From Riptortus pedestris (lineage: Eukaryota; Arthropoda; Insecta; Hemiptera; Alydidae), in contig CM032232.1 of NCBI GenBank assembly GCA_019009955.1, forward strand, positions 142,748,501 to 142,812,500: DNA of 64,000 nucleotides, given 5' to 3'. Shown one piece after another: positions 11,010-22,208 of this stretch (its first letter is position 1; each line of letters opens with the position of its first letter). The notes beneath the pieces are model-generated. The model worked only from the letters and a program-made list of their open reading frames with translations, had not been told where the DNA came from and did no database searches. A program made the translations under genes and the position numbers.

Positions 11010-11999
11010 GTAATTATTATGCCAAGTTAAGCTTTATAATATAAAAATATTATTGAAAGATACTTTTTATTCTCAGTCCATTCATACTCAATTCTGGTTG
11101 AATTTATATATTGTATAAATGACCTCAAGTGTATAATAAGAAATGTGAGCTGGACTAGAGAGAGGGGGAGCGGGAGAGAGTGAGAGACAGGGAGGTATTA
11201 AGGAAGAGAAAGACTATTTTGCTTGTTGTTATAAAAGAGGGCGATGAACTATAATGACAATAGAGCCATTGTCTGGCTTTTTATACACTCCCTACTAAAT
11301 GCAGTCATTACGTCACATACCGCCTCAAATATATAGCGGACGGTCGATACAATTAAACTCTGCAAGTAAATCATAAAAAGTAGCTCATGCAGTTACCAAG
11401 TAACTTAAGCAGATTTCCCAGCATTTGGATTAGTAAACGCTAGGTGGGCAAAATTATTTTTTGACATTTTTACTTTAGTTTCAACCAATTAAATAATTTA
11501 ATTATAAAATAATTCAATTACACATTGAATCAAAGAGGACTGCCAGAAAAATAATTAAAAAAAAATATGTTATATTATATTTAATGCCAAAGAGAATTTA
11601 TTTGGTAGATACTAACTAAATACAAATACACAATTATTACACGGCACAAATAAAAACCTAATAGTACAAAGAAATAATACTAAACTGATTTTTCATTTTG
11701 AAGCAGACTTAACATTACTGTAAAAGTGCTCAAAAAAATAAACAAAAGTTGTGCGCAAGTATGCTGGTTATAATACGTCTTATTTTATTGAGAAAGGTGC
11801 AGCTATTAAATAAAGAACATTTAGGCTCAGAACAAATGATATATTGGTTCATGATATGACATTTTATAGTTAATGAGTAGGAATGGTGGTTTACAAGTAC
11901 CCGAAAACTAAAATATGGAAATATCTCAGTAAATATTCAATAAAAGCAAGTATATCAACGTTTATAGAATATTATATTTGCAATAAGGGGTTTTACTTA
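11010..11999. other. Unassigned sequence
   Basis: AT-rich, with a GA-rich patch at about 11158-11215 (GAGAGAGGGGGAGCGGGAGA). No gene or element boundary is recognised. Confidence 0.4.
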
Positions 12000-12456
12000 A
12001 GGATGAAAATTTAAAAAATCCAAATATCTCCATTAATATTCATATTAGAGAAAATATGTATATAACAGCATTTATAGGTAACTTAATTTGCAATAAGATT
12101 GGTTGTGAACAATTTTTCAATTCGACGTATAGTAAGGGAGATATTTTGAAGTTCCTCCTCCAAGCCTATAGAAAATGCTGTGCAGATTTCCTAAGGTAGG
12201 ACTGGTGAACATTTGAGGACTTTTTTTCAAAATCTCATTTTTTACATACAATCATTAAATATGGAGTGTGGTAACGACACACCAAAAATTGTGACCGCTA
12301 AAGCGTTAACAGACAAATATTTATATACAATTTTGAACGGACCATTCATCATTTCCTGGGTAGGTTTGATGGACATTTGAAGAAATACTTCAAAAATCGC
12401 ATTATGAGTACTGTCTCAATAGCTGATATCTCTTAAGGGAAATCTGCTAAAATATG
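12000..12456 (-). mobile_element. Family A copy, minus strand, 5' half with terminus
   Basis: In reverse orientation it carries the core (CAAATATCTCCATTAATATT, GCAATAAGATTGGTT, GACGTATAGTAAGG), then GTGACCGCTAAAGCG and GATGGACATTTGAAG. It ends with the family 5' palindrome CTTAAGGGAAATCTGCTA at about 12456. The 3' half is absent. Confidence 0.75.
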
Positions 12457-12520
12457 TGGGGAGAAGAGGTCACAAGTGTGCCCTACCAGTATGGGAAATC
12501 TGCTTAGTTTATGCAAACTT
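12457..12520 (+). mobile_element. Family A 3' terminus fragment
   Basis: AGTATGGGAAATCTGCTTAG then TTTATGCAA is the family 3' subterminal repeat, joined directly to the inverted 5' end of a neighbouring copy. The hairpin is lost. Confidence 0.65.
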
Positions 12521-14021
12521 TTTTTGTAATAACCTAGGCAGTATCGACTAACATTTGACAGTTTATTTCTTTTAAGGAAAGTCCACTAATGAAATAGTAG
12601 ATGATTGGAATGAATCTGCAGGCAATAAACAGCCGTGAGAGGTCGGGGTGATAACCTTGAGTAGGATGAAAACAAGAGCGTATTATCTCATAACTGGAGC
12701 TATTTGCTGTCACAGCACCATTCTCTTAGCCAACTCCCACCAGTCTATAGCTACTACTTAACCCTCTTACAGCTGACACAAATCCCGCAATAAGCATTTT
12801 CACAATAGAATTGTCAGGAGGGAAGCTCTTTAATGCACTCCCAGAATGTATTAAACCTGTATATAAATGTATATTAATCATACTTTAATGACAAGGTCAC
12901 TAGAATGAAACAATCAAATCAAAATCTAAATACAACATGTATGAAATAAGTTGTGACACTTGTGAACTTGGTGATTAGATGTAACAGCTAAGTAAATGAT
13001 TAAAGCAACATGTAAAAAGTATTGATAATATAACTGTTTTGATGAATCAAAATAATCAATAACAAAATACCTAATATTAAATAAAAATTTAAGAGAATAT
13101 TCATTTTAAAAAATAAATTTTTATTTCAACTATATTATTTATCCATAAGTAAAAAAACTGATATTAATTACCTTAATAATATATTCTATAACATTTGACC
13201 TTAGAAATAAATAATCAATTTTAAAGTATGACACAAAATATTCAATTTCATGTTTCGATTTGAAAACAATTAATTTAAAGTGCTCTGACATACTGAACCT
13301 GTTACTTCAAAACCCTTGGTTTAAACTGAACCTTGAAATTTAACTATGGGCTCAGGGTAGCTACACTTCAGCTAGTTGTAGTACAAATGGGTACAAGTCT
13401 TTACAATTACTTGAAAGTAACAAAACGAGGAAAGGGGCTCATGTTAGCCAGGTGAGTTAAAGCGTCGGCCTCATAATCATGGCTAGCATTCTTCGTTATT
13501 AAGTACCATTACTGAGGTAGCTTCGCTTTAGACTGAATAATAAGTGTGAATTTTATACATTGCAAGGCTACAATGAATTCTATCGATTTACTTTTCCTGT
13601 TTGCGTATTTACTTTTATTAAATTTTTATGCTTTCTGGGAACATGGAAATTTGATGTAGTATTGTTGAGTCTTTCAGACTAAACTTTAAGCAGTTATTAT
13701 TCAATTCCAATTCGTTGTTCAAAATATTATTATTAAAACCACTATTCTGTACATATGTGTGTGTATATATGTTTAACATGTATGAACATTGGACACCATT
13801 ATACTCTAGTGGAGAAGGATATTTACTAAGGGAAATAAACTATTGAGAGTGTACAGATAATGCAAATTCCGAAAAAAAAAAACGAAAAAAAACTGTCAAA
13901 AGTCCCCTAATTCCTTTAAATGACTAAAATGGGTTCTTCAAATTGATGTAGATATGTATCTGTTGATACTTGAAATTCCAGCAGGATTAATAATCAGCCT
14001 GGAAAAGACAAATTTCCTCTC
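12521..14021. other. Mostly unassigned; includes a SINE head fragment
   Basis: GGCTCATGTTAGCCAGGTGA and GTTAAAGCGTCGGCC at 13434-13484 match only the tRNA-like head of the family S SINE. The rest is AT-rich and unassigned. Confidence 0.5.
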
Positions 14022-14275
14022 AAATTGATGGAGGGACCATTGGTGAAGATAGGCAGAAGGGCTAAACATTTATATTGTAAACAAAATACACTAATGCCCA
14101 GCAAAACTTTTAAACTTACATTAACGAAACACGGAATTTAGTTTTTTAAGGGAATTGTATAATGCATTGTGCATTGCTGACCATTTAGGAAAAACGATGT
14201 AAGTGCAAAATTTCAGTAAAATTAGAAAACCACCTGTAATCATCAGAATGACTAGATTAATAAAAAAAATATATT
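14022..14275. repeat. Dispersed repeat R, uninterrupted copy
   Basis: It holds CCATTGGTGAAGATAGGCAG, CACGGAATTTAGTTTTTTAA, GGGAATTGTATAATGCATTG, CTGACCATTTAGGAAAAACG and CAGAATGACTAGATTAATAA. All recur at 15549-16262 in the same order, but there with an insertion. This copy therefore serves as the empty site. Confidence 0.8.
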
Positions 14276-15439
14276 GTATTATAAATATTTTACCTTTGGG
14301 GTTTGCACCTAATTCTTAAATATTTTCATGATCAACTCTATTAATTTCAATTGATTTAACTCAGTTTTTCAAAGCTCCAGTAACATTGTATTATATGCAT
14401 AGCATTATTGTTCAGCCGGAAGAACAATGTAGGAATGTATTAAGGTGGGGACATTAAAAGTCATCAAAAACTAAATTGTAAGTATTTATGTTCCTGAGGA
14501 TGAGATCAAAAACTGGTAAAGCACATAATTCGTAGATCTTTCAATACTGAACAATAAACGTTCAGTACTAATCCTTCTACTCCTAAAAGTTATGGAGATT
14601 TTTCTTTTCCTCCCTCCACCCCAAAGCAATTTCGGTGGTCCTACTAGGGGGGGGGGGGGTGGAAACTAGGATTTACAAATATGAAAAGAAAAAAAAAAGT
14701 TTCTATTCGGATTTTCAACATTAATTCCATTCCATGAGAAAGTTATTGCATTATCCAGCACATATATGTGTACGTGGGATTATGTAATTATGCATATAAA
14801 TTTAAAGGAATTGTGTTTTTGACATTTAGGGGCGTCAACATGAAAAGTTATCTTCCTCCAACGCCTTCTTCTTTACACGCAAAATACAGTAACCGCTTAA
14901 ACTATAAGTGAAAATTTGCTAACAAGATAAATAACATTCCCTCATTAATAACACTAATTTCTTTACTCCATATGATGCTTAGAAAAAAAAACACAAAAGA
15001 TATTTCGAGTAAAAAAAACAATTAAAATAACGAGAGAATCTCATGAGACAGACACTCAGTCAGGACAGCTGTCATAATAAGTGACAAAGCAAAAGCATTA
15101 AAAGGTGCGCTAATGAACACGCCAAAGCAAGCTAACATGAATAATTGACATAGCCTTATTAAAAGCCGTTATTACACACAATTATAATTAGCCGAGAATA
15201 AACTTAATATCCTCATTTACATATTTAAGTAGAGCTCGACAAAGGAACAATTCAAATACCTAAACCTGATCATGAGCCAATGTAAACAACTTCAACGGGG
15301 AAATTATGAACAAATTGAGACAAAGGGGAACAAAACTATTATTCACTTAACTCGTTATGACAGATTAAATAATTGGAATTATTTAACAAGTTGCCTCAAA
15401 GTTATTCTAATAATTTATTATTATTAGAAACATGCTTGA
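14276..15439. other. Unassigned sequence
   Basis: AT-rich with a homopolymeric G run at about 14648-14659. No gene is seen. Confidence 0.4.
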
Positions 15440-15548
15440 AGGACGGATACTTCCTAAAATTCTAATGCATATTTTTCAATTTAATGCAATTAAGGTCTTG
15501 AACTAATATTTATTATACAATTCAAAATATGCTAAGAAATTAGAGACT
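15440..15548. repeat. AT-rich repeat D, copy 1
   Basis: TTCTAATGCATATTTTTCAA, CAATTAAGGTCTTGAACTAA and AAATTAGAGAC recur at 16267-16360 and, diverged, at 16622-16726. Confidence 0.8.
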
Positions 15549-16262
15549 GTGGTGGGGCCATTGGTGAATATAGACAGAGCAGTTAAACATTTATATTATA
15601 AACGAAATTCACTATTGTCCAAAAAAACTATCAAACTTACATTAATGAAACACGGAATTTAATTTTTTAATTTAAAATTTAATCTGTTCATTTTATTGTA
15701 CATACTAAATTTTATTTATTTGATTTTAGTTATGTTTTTAAGCATTGAAAGTATATAATTGTTTTTACGTAATTTTATTAGTCTTTATAGCTTTTAATTA
15801 TCTAGTTTCCTTACAAGATATTTTGTTTTTGAATTTAATGGTTTGTTTTTGTTTATTTTTTTTTATTTGTTGTTTCGTGATTTTTTTTTTGTTGTTCTTC
15901 GCTGAATTTTGTTATTTGATTACGTTCTGTTATTTAGTTGCGTTTTGTTGCGTTCTTTTATTTAGTTGTATTTTGTTATAAGTTTGCGTTCTTAGTTTGT
16001 ATTGTTTAATTTTTTCTTGTTACTGTTTTCATTTTTGTATTTTGTTTATATACATTGTATTTGTTTTTTGATGAGCAATATCACCTCGCTGCAAACGCAC
16101 CAAAATAAATTTAGAAAAAATAAAATAAAAAATAATTTTTCAAGGAAATTGTATAATGTATTATGTGTTGCTGACCATTTAGGAAAAACGATAAAACAGC
16201 AAAATTTCCGTAAAATTAAAAACCACTTGTGATCGTCAGAATGACTAGATTAATAAAAAAAT
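15549..16262. repeat. Dispersed repeat R interrupted by a LINE-tail insertion
   Basis: This is the same sequence as 14022-14275, split at the CACGGAATTTAATTTTTTAA position by about 470 bp of T-rich sequence (see the next entry). The parts rejoin at GGAAATTGTATAATGTATTA. Confidence 0.8.
15672..16135 (+). mobile_element. 5'-truncated non-LTR retrotransposon 3' tail
   Basis: A TTTTGTTATTT-rich plus-strand stretch ends in GAGCAATATCACCTCGCTGC, then an AAAATAAA-type tail. A related module at 43400-43587 ends GAGCAACATCGCCGAAGCTG with AATAAATAAATAAATAA. Flanking AATTTTTTAA and AATTTTTCAA look like an approximately 10-bp target duplication. No coding sequence is retained, and the hydrophobic F/L/C-rich frames here are artefacts of T-richness. 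Confidence 0.6.
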
Positions 16263-16266
16263 GTAT

Positions 16267-17003
16267 TGTGAATATGCTAATGCATATTTTTCAATTAAAT
16301 ACAATTAAGGTCTTGAACTAATATTTATCATACAATATGCTCAGAAATTTGAGACCAACAGAAAAAAAAAACTAAATTTTCAAACAATACTAAAACTTAA
16401 CAATGTAAACAATGTGAGCAATCAGAAAAAATAGAACGATAGAATCAGAAAATAGAAATGATCACAACATTTCTACCTCATCTCATTTCAACACAACTTT
16501 GAATAACTATTCATTAAAAATAGTAATAATTAGTTACAGGAACTAACATCCAGCCAAATTATCCAACAACAATATTCTTAAACCCTAATATTTTCAAAAA
16601 TAGATCTAGCAGATAAATAGGACAGATATTTCCTAAAATTCTAATGCATAACTTTCAATTTAAGACAATTAAGCTACTAATATTTATCATACAATTCAAA
16701 ATAAGCTAGTAAATTAGAGACTAACAGAAAAAAAACGAAATAAAAACTAATTTTCAATCTATACTAGAACTATTTGAATCAAGTAAGATTTAGTTATGTA
16801 AACAATGTGAGCAATCAGAAAAAATAGAATGTTAGAATCAGAAAAAAGAAATGATGACATTTCTACTCCAACAACACAACTTCGCATAACTTTTCATTAA
16901 AAAAAATAATAATTACAACAACTAACATCCAGCCAAATTGTCCAAACATTAGAACAATATCCTTAAACCCTAATATTCTCAAAAATAGATCTAGCAGAAA
17001 AAT
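16267..17003. repeat. Tandem segmental duplication (~370 bp, two copies)
   Basis: Copy 1 (about 16267-16618) and copy 2 (about 16622-17003) share TAATGCATA, ACAATGTGAGCAATCAGAAA, AACTAACATCCAGCCAAATT and CAAAAATAGATCTAGCAGA, with substitutions and small indels. They are AT-rich and non-coding. Confidence 0.85.
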
Positions 17004-17384
17004 ATTATTACCCATATGTAAAAAAAAATACTGATTGTACAATGATGGAAATTAAATCATCAATGAGCAAGATAAAAAGGAAATGAATGAAAAAAATTGA
17101 TAAGAAGGCTGAAGGTGTTGTTGGCAAGATTACAGCTTTCACATGGTTCCAACTCACTGCCCACTGACCTATCTCACTTACATCTCTTAGTGTAAACAGA
17201 CAAATCTAACACTTAACAATGCTAATCATCTTAAATAGTTAGGTATATCACTTTTGTTTAATTAATTGCTTGCTGTTTTTAAAGCAATGGAGTACAGAGG
17301 GAGTCGAAGTAGTAAAAAATGCATAATCGTCCAAAGTAAATATGGTTTTCAGACATGACAGCTACACAAGAAATATTTAACCAA
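17004..17384. other. Unassigned spacer
   Basis: No recognisable feature. Confidence 0.4.
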
Positions 17385-17600
17385 TGGGCTCGGGTGAGTT
17401 AAGGCCTTGGTCTTAATCTCACGTGTTAGACCTAGAGTGGTGGGTTTAATTCCCGCCCTGGGCAGTAGAAATTTATTTAGTGACGGATTCATTAAATAGA
17501 CTACTTAGTCCCACCCAGAAGAAAAGGGTGGTAACCTGTGGATAACCCATCCCGATTAGCCAAAGTAGCATAAAGTGGACGTAAATAATAATAAACAAAC
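17385..17600 (+). mobile_element. tRNA-derived SINE (family S)
   Basis: GGGCTCGGGTGAGTTAAGGC forms the head, with a mutated box B GGGTTTAATTCCCGCC. The body GTAGAAATTTATTTAGTGAC and GGGTGGTAACCTGTGGATAA is intact, and it ends in AATAATAATAAAC. It is closest to the copy at 6583, sharing GTAGCATAAA and the tail type. Confidence 0.86.
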
Positions 17601-18103
17601 AAGAAATATCTATAGACCAAGAACCTTACTAGGATATTAGCATTTGAACAAACTGTCAAATGAATAAATGCCATAACAAAACAGTGATTTCTGTTTTGGG
17701 CAATTATGATTATGCAAGTGAATGGCTAGATGGTGGTGAAGTATGTAGGTAAACAATAAGAAGCTAAGAGGCTAGAAAGCTGGGAGAAATCTGTTAGGAT
17801 TAGATAAGCAGAGTAATATTGGCCTGGAGTCAGTTATGCAAGAGAGCCACTGCACTGCTCAGCAAAACAAATGTAATCCATTCATATCTGGCTGGTCTTC
17901 CATTGGGAGTGCCTGCACAGCACAAATGTCAAAGGTAGACAAAACGAGGAGGTTCCACAGGGACCGGCTGCCTCACAGATACCAGCCAATCAAGCCAAAA
18001 CAGAAGCGGCAAGAAGTGAAGGAAAAATTAAATACAGAGAGACAGTGAAAGGTTATAAATGTAGTTAAGGTGCAGAGAGAGAGAGAGAGGGTTAGTAAAG
18101 AAG
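17601..18103. other. Unassigned, moderately GC-rich in its second half
   Basis: A 70-codon plus-strand frame at 17836-18048 (HRYQPIKPKQKRQEVKEKLN near its end) has a plausible composition but no recognised family and no splice context. A GA run lies at 18076-18089. Confidence 0.3.
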
Positions 18104-18440
18104 ACTTACAGAAATGAGAGAAACACCCATGTGCCGACTGCCGCTAAAGGTTTAATACATAAAATAATCCGCTGCACTAAAATAACACACAGCACACACT
18201 CACATAGAAATAAAACGCGGCGCGTTATCTGCCGACCAAATGCATCGCAAACTTGCCAACGAAACAGTATGAAGGAAACATGGCCGCCACTCCCACTTGT
18301 TGCTCCGACGACTACAGCCGACCACTCCCGAACTAAACTCAGCCTCTCGGCGTGCATCCATCCGAACACTTCCGAACTCTGCCGGACACACACGAACATA
18401 GCCGAACCATGTAGAAAACAACCGGATTTCTCTTACAGAG
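18104..18440 (-). promoter_or_regulatory. CpG-rich block with a perfect splice donor: possible first exon/promoter or LTR remnant
   Basis: This ~340-bp block is far richer in GC and CpG than its surroundings (ACGCGGCGCGTTATCTGCCG, CCGACGACTACAGCCGACCA). On the minus strand it runs into TCTCATTTCTGTAAGTCTTC, an ideal GTAAGT donor at about 18108. ATTAAACC about 45 bases earlier could be a polyadenylation-like motif, which would instead favour an LTR R-U5 region. Both strands happen to be open for about 100 codons because of composition. Whether it is a host 5' exon or a retrotransposon LTR cannot be decided from this sequence. Confidence 0.35.
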
Positions 18441-18573
18441 AACAAATAATGCCAACCTTACTAATAGGAAATCCTTTCATTACTACACTTACTAAATAGT
18501 ATTCATAAAATGTTAATTATTTAATAAAAGTCATAAATCCAAAATAGACATTAAGGAAACTATTCATTTGATA

Positions 18574-18576
<3 letters not shown>

Positions 18577-18626
<50 letters not shown>

Positions 18627-19976
18627 GTAACCTCTGTCTGTACATTGACTGTTTATTTTGTTATTTAGAATCTTTTGTTATATACACTTTTTTCGTATAC
18701 CGAACTATAAAGGCGTTATACGCTAACAATTATAGCGGGAGTCAACAATTTTATTTAAAACTCGGTATGTGTATTATCTCTGACGCCTTAATTATCATAA
18801 GCCATGCCAATATTTCTAGGGACGGGCAGGAGTGGGGGGCTATAAGGGAGGCCTAAAATTAAAAATAGCAATATTTCTTTTTCTACTGGGTTTTCTGCAA
18901 ATATGCACATGACAAAAGTAGTTTATTTTGTTATTTAAAGTAACTTTGGTTATGTTCACTTTTGCTGTATAACATATACGAGATATGCGTTAAAATCTAA
19001 AGCGGAAGCCAACAATTTTGTCTAGCTCAAACGATTGAACCGAATTTAACAAAACTTGGTATGCGAATTAGCATTAATTCTTCCATGATTATAAGCTATA
19101 TTAAAATGTTTAGGTTCAAACGGGAGTGGAGGTTATAAGACAGGCCTGAGATAAAAATTCGGAATTTTCTTTTTTATTTTTTTTTGGCTAACGTGCACAT
19201 AGCAAAAGTTGTTTACATTTGTTATTTAAAGTATCTTTTGTTGTATTCACTTTTGCCGTAAATGAAGTTAACACGGCATATACGCTAAATCCATTGCGGG
19301 AGTCATTAATTTTATTAGTGCTTATTTAAGTGTTTTTAATAAATGGATATTATGACAAAAGATGTTATGTTTTAGTCTTATATGATAGTTGCAAGTATGA
19401 TTCGGATTAGTGAGCTTATAATCTCCGTCGGCTCCTCATTTATTTATTTATTTTCCCTATAACTTTTTTATTTATTTCTAATAGAATATAAACTATAAGA
19501 GCATTTCTGGTATTTAATGTATACTCGATATGAATGTTTAAAGTATTACTAGGTTGCAGGGGGGCTCTCTTCCCCTCATCTAGCTTTTTGAACATAAATG
19601 AAATTATGTTTAGGGATCTATTATTTAGTTCCATCAGGGAGATAAATTATTAAAATAATATTCTGAATCAATATTCTAAGGAAAACAACGATGATAACGC
19701 TCCTGCGAGAGCGGAAATGGACGGGAGGTAATTGAGTTTAGTTACTTCCTGAGGAATGCTGCCACGACGGGAAGTGATTTCCACTGAGGCTTACTAATAC
19801 GAATATAATCTTATGTATAAAACTATGCTAAAACTATATGTGCTTGGTTTGATTTTTGGCAGGAAATATGTTCATTATAGATGACATTTAATTGTACACA
19901 TTGAAGTCTTGCTATAAAAATACAATCATTAGTCAGTCAGCAATGATTTCCCGGGCATCGCCGGGTACCTTAGCTA

Positions 19977-19977
<1 letters not shown>
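18577..19977 (+). mobile_element. Helitron-like element (family H), long variant, both ends
   Basis: It begins in TA repeats followed by TATAAAATTGTAACCTCTGT. It ends with the hairpin CCCGGGCATCGCCGGG at 19950-19965, then TACCTTAG and CTAG at 19974-19977, followed by T. The GC-rich hairpin about 10 bases before CTAG is the classic Helitron 3' end. The interior repeats the block TATAAGGGAGGCCTAAAATT/TATAAGACAGGCCTGAGAT several times, suggesting internal duplication. About 1.4 kb; no Rep/helicase gene, so non-autonomous. It is the best-preserved H copy in the window. Confidence 0.85.

Positions 19978-20015
<38 letters not shown>
19978..20015. repeat. (TA)n microsatellite at the Helitron 3' junction
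   Basis: A TA run separates the CTAG end from a family A core, consistent with Helitron insertion in the (TA)n tract that family A carries internally. Confidence 0.9.
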
Positions 20016-20021
<6 letters not shown>

Positions 20022-20029
20022 CATACATA

Positions 20030-21040
20030 TATATTTGTCTGTTACTGCTCTAGAGGTCGCAATTTCTGTGTTATCGTTATCAAACTCGACATGTAATCAT
20101 TTTACGTAAAATGAAAGATCAAGTTCGTTGACGGCGGAAATCGGACAAGCGGGAGGGGGGGGGGGGGTAGAGGGGAGGATTTTCGAAATATCTCCGTTAC
20201 TATAAGTCGGATCGAAAAAATTGTATAGAACCAATCTTATTGACAATTAAATGTACTATAAATATTGTTACATATATTTATTCTCTATCTTGAATATTAA
20301 CCGAGATATTTGCATTTTTCAGTTTACAGCCCTTTGTTATATAATAAGCCGCATTATTCGAGCCTTAATACCAAATATTGTTTTCCAGAGACATTTATTA
20401 TACGAGATAGATACAAATATGTTCTTGTGACCCCCCCTCCCGTCTTAAATTCTTGGATTAGTAAAATTTGATTAAGATATTTCTTTATAATTTAAACAGA
20501 GGGGTTTTAATATAATACGATATATTAATAGATCAACTTCAACAGCCGATTTTAATGTGTTTAAGATTAGTTAAATATTATATATAGTGTACACAACTAA
20601 GACATATTTCAAATTTTAATCTTATAGAACCCTTATTCTTCCTTGGCCTTTCATTTTACATTACTTTATTAATTATCAACTTTAGTGGAATAAACAAAAT
20701 CCTCGTTACATGTAGAGTTCAGAGAGAAAAATATATGTGTACAATAAATAATATTGTTATATTTTGTGATGTGGAAAACAGTTTTGAAAAACAAGGTCAC
20801 CCTCAATTTACCTTACTTTAAAAGGAACCCGCGAATAAAATACGGCACTAAAAATAAAGAACAAATTGAGGTAATAAAAATAAAACTTCAATTATGAGTT
20901 TGAAAGTATCGTTAAGCCTTTCTGTTATTTATATCCTGTTTTTTCCGTTCGGAGTAGAGTTTTTAAAAAAAAAATCTGGAGTAAATATGTCCATCTTGGT
21001 CTGAAGTAACAATAATGTGGATGATCATAAGTCTTTTAGC
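20030..21040 (+). mobile_element. Family A copy, core and long-variant 3' half, ends missing
   Basis: It starts with TGTCTGTTACTGCTCTAGAGG and GTCGCAATTTCTG, then the G-run and GAAATATCTCCGTTACTATA, then CCTTTGTTATATAATAAGCC and GACCCCCCCTCCCGTCTTAA. After about 20560 the similarity becomes unclear. There is no coding content. Confidence 0.7.
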
Positions 21041-21268
21041 AGACCCCCCCAACCCCTTATTTTTTATGGAGGTTTCGCTAATGCGAACACTTTAAGCATA
21101 TTCCCCTAAAGAGAAATCGGCTATTGAAGTTGTACTCGTGACTCAATTTCCGAAAAATGTTCTGAAATGTCCATCGATCTTACCCAAGAGTATATTAATC
21201 TCTTGACTTGAGATATAAATTAAATAAAATAATATGCCTGTTACTATAAGTCAGATTGAACCATTGTA

Positions 21269-22208
21269 CAGGGTCCGGCAAAAAACCCTCTCCGGTTTGA
21301 GCAAGCCACCGCGTGAGCTGTAGTGGGGGTAGAGATGTGGAGGGGGTATTGTTCCGTAGCGGCCTACGTGCCATTTTCACTGTTCAGATTATGAAACTCG
21401 CAGGGCTCCATGTGATGACATTTTGCAAAACATTCCCCAGATGCTGTCTTAATTTCTTCTGATGAAGCCCACTTCCACTTGTGTGGAACTGTTAAACAGA
21501 ATTTCCGCTACTGGGCTGCAGAAAATCCTAGGGAACTCCACCAACAACCACTACACAGCCCAAAAGTCACAGTTTGGTGCGCCGTTGGGGAATTTGGTGT
21601 GTGGGGACCGTACTTTTTTGAAGAAGATGGACAAACAGTAACGGTCAATGCCGATCGCTATTATCACATGATAGAGACATTTCTCTGACCCAAGATCAAC
21701 CAGTTTGTTTTAGACCATGAGGAAGAAGACGTTTGGTTCCAACAGGACGGAGCCACAGCTCACACTGCTCGGCGGCCATGGAAATATTAAGAGAGTTGTT
21801 CCCTGAACGTCCTTGTTTCTTTAAGAGTAGACATTTCCTGGCCCCCAAGGTCATCCGACTTATCACCTTGTGATTTCTTTCTGTGGGGCTACTTAAAGGC
21901 TAAAGTGTACAAACATCGTCCCAGAACTCTGCAAGAACTAAAAGATGTCATTTGGCAGGAAGTGGCAGCCATTCCAAGCGAAGGTACACGAAGAACTATG
22001 GACGACTTCAGGGAAAGGCTTCGTGAATGTCTTAACAATGGGGGGACATCATTTATCGGACATAATTTTCAAAACCAAGTAAAGTATACTAAGTGATGTA
22101 AAATGGCATTATATAGGCTATTCACAAATATAAGTAATTGTTCTGTATGTTTCTTATTCTTTTTGCAAATGCCTATTGAAATCAGGGAGGTTTTTTGGCC
22201 GGACCCTG
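21269..22208 (+). mobile_element. Internally deleted Tc1/mariner-superfamily transposon, copy 1
   Basis: The inverted ends are CAGGGTCCGGCAAAAAACCC and, in reverse complement, CAGGGTCCGGCCAAAAAACC. TA precedes the left end; the right-flank TA has mutated. About 190 bp after the left end the transposase frame enters directly at its first catalytic aspartate, so the DNA-binding N-terminus is missing. A near-identical architecture occurs at 56406-57312 in the opposite orientation. Confidence 0.9.
21457..22096 (+). pseudogene. Tc1/mariner transposase catalytic-domain pseudogene, copy 1
   Basis: Reading across frames, SSDEAHFHLCG-like residues give the first catalytic D. KVTVWCAVGEFGVWGPYFFE follows, then a stop at about 21688. 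Next come WFQQDGATAHTA (second D), an interruption, WPPRSSDLSPCDFFLWGYLK (third acidic residue) and HRPRTLQELKDVIWQEVAAI. The second-to-third spacing is near 37 residues by eye, close to maT-like rather than classical DD34D mariners, but frameshifts make the count uncertain. The missing helix-turn-helix region plus stops make it non-functional. Confidence 0.88.

Noticed and set aside
15745..16232. Hydrophobic F/L/C-rich small membrane protein
   Set aside because: The stretch is the T-rich 3' tail of a non-LTR retrotransposon inserted in repeat R.
18131..18499. 122-codon plus-strand frame and 97-codon minus-strand frame as protein genes
   Set aside because: Both strands are open because the block is GC-rich. 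The peptides are low in recognisable motifs and the overlap argues for composition. I kept the block only as a possible regulatory or first-exon region.
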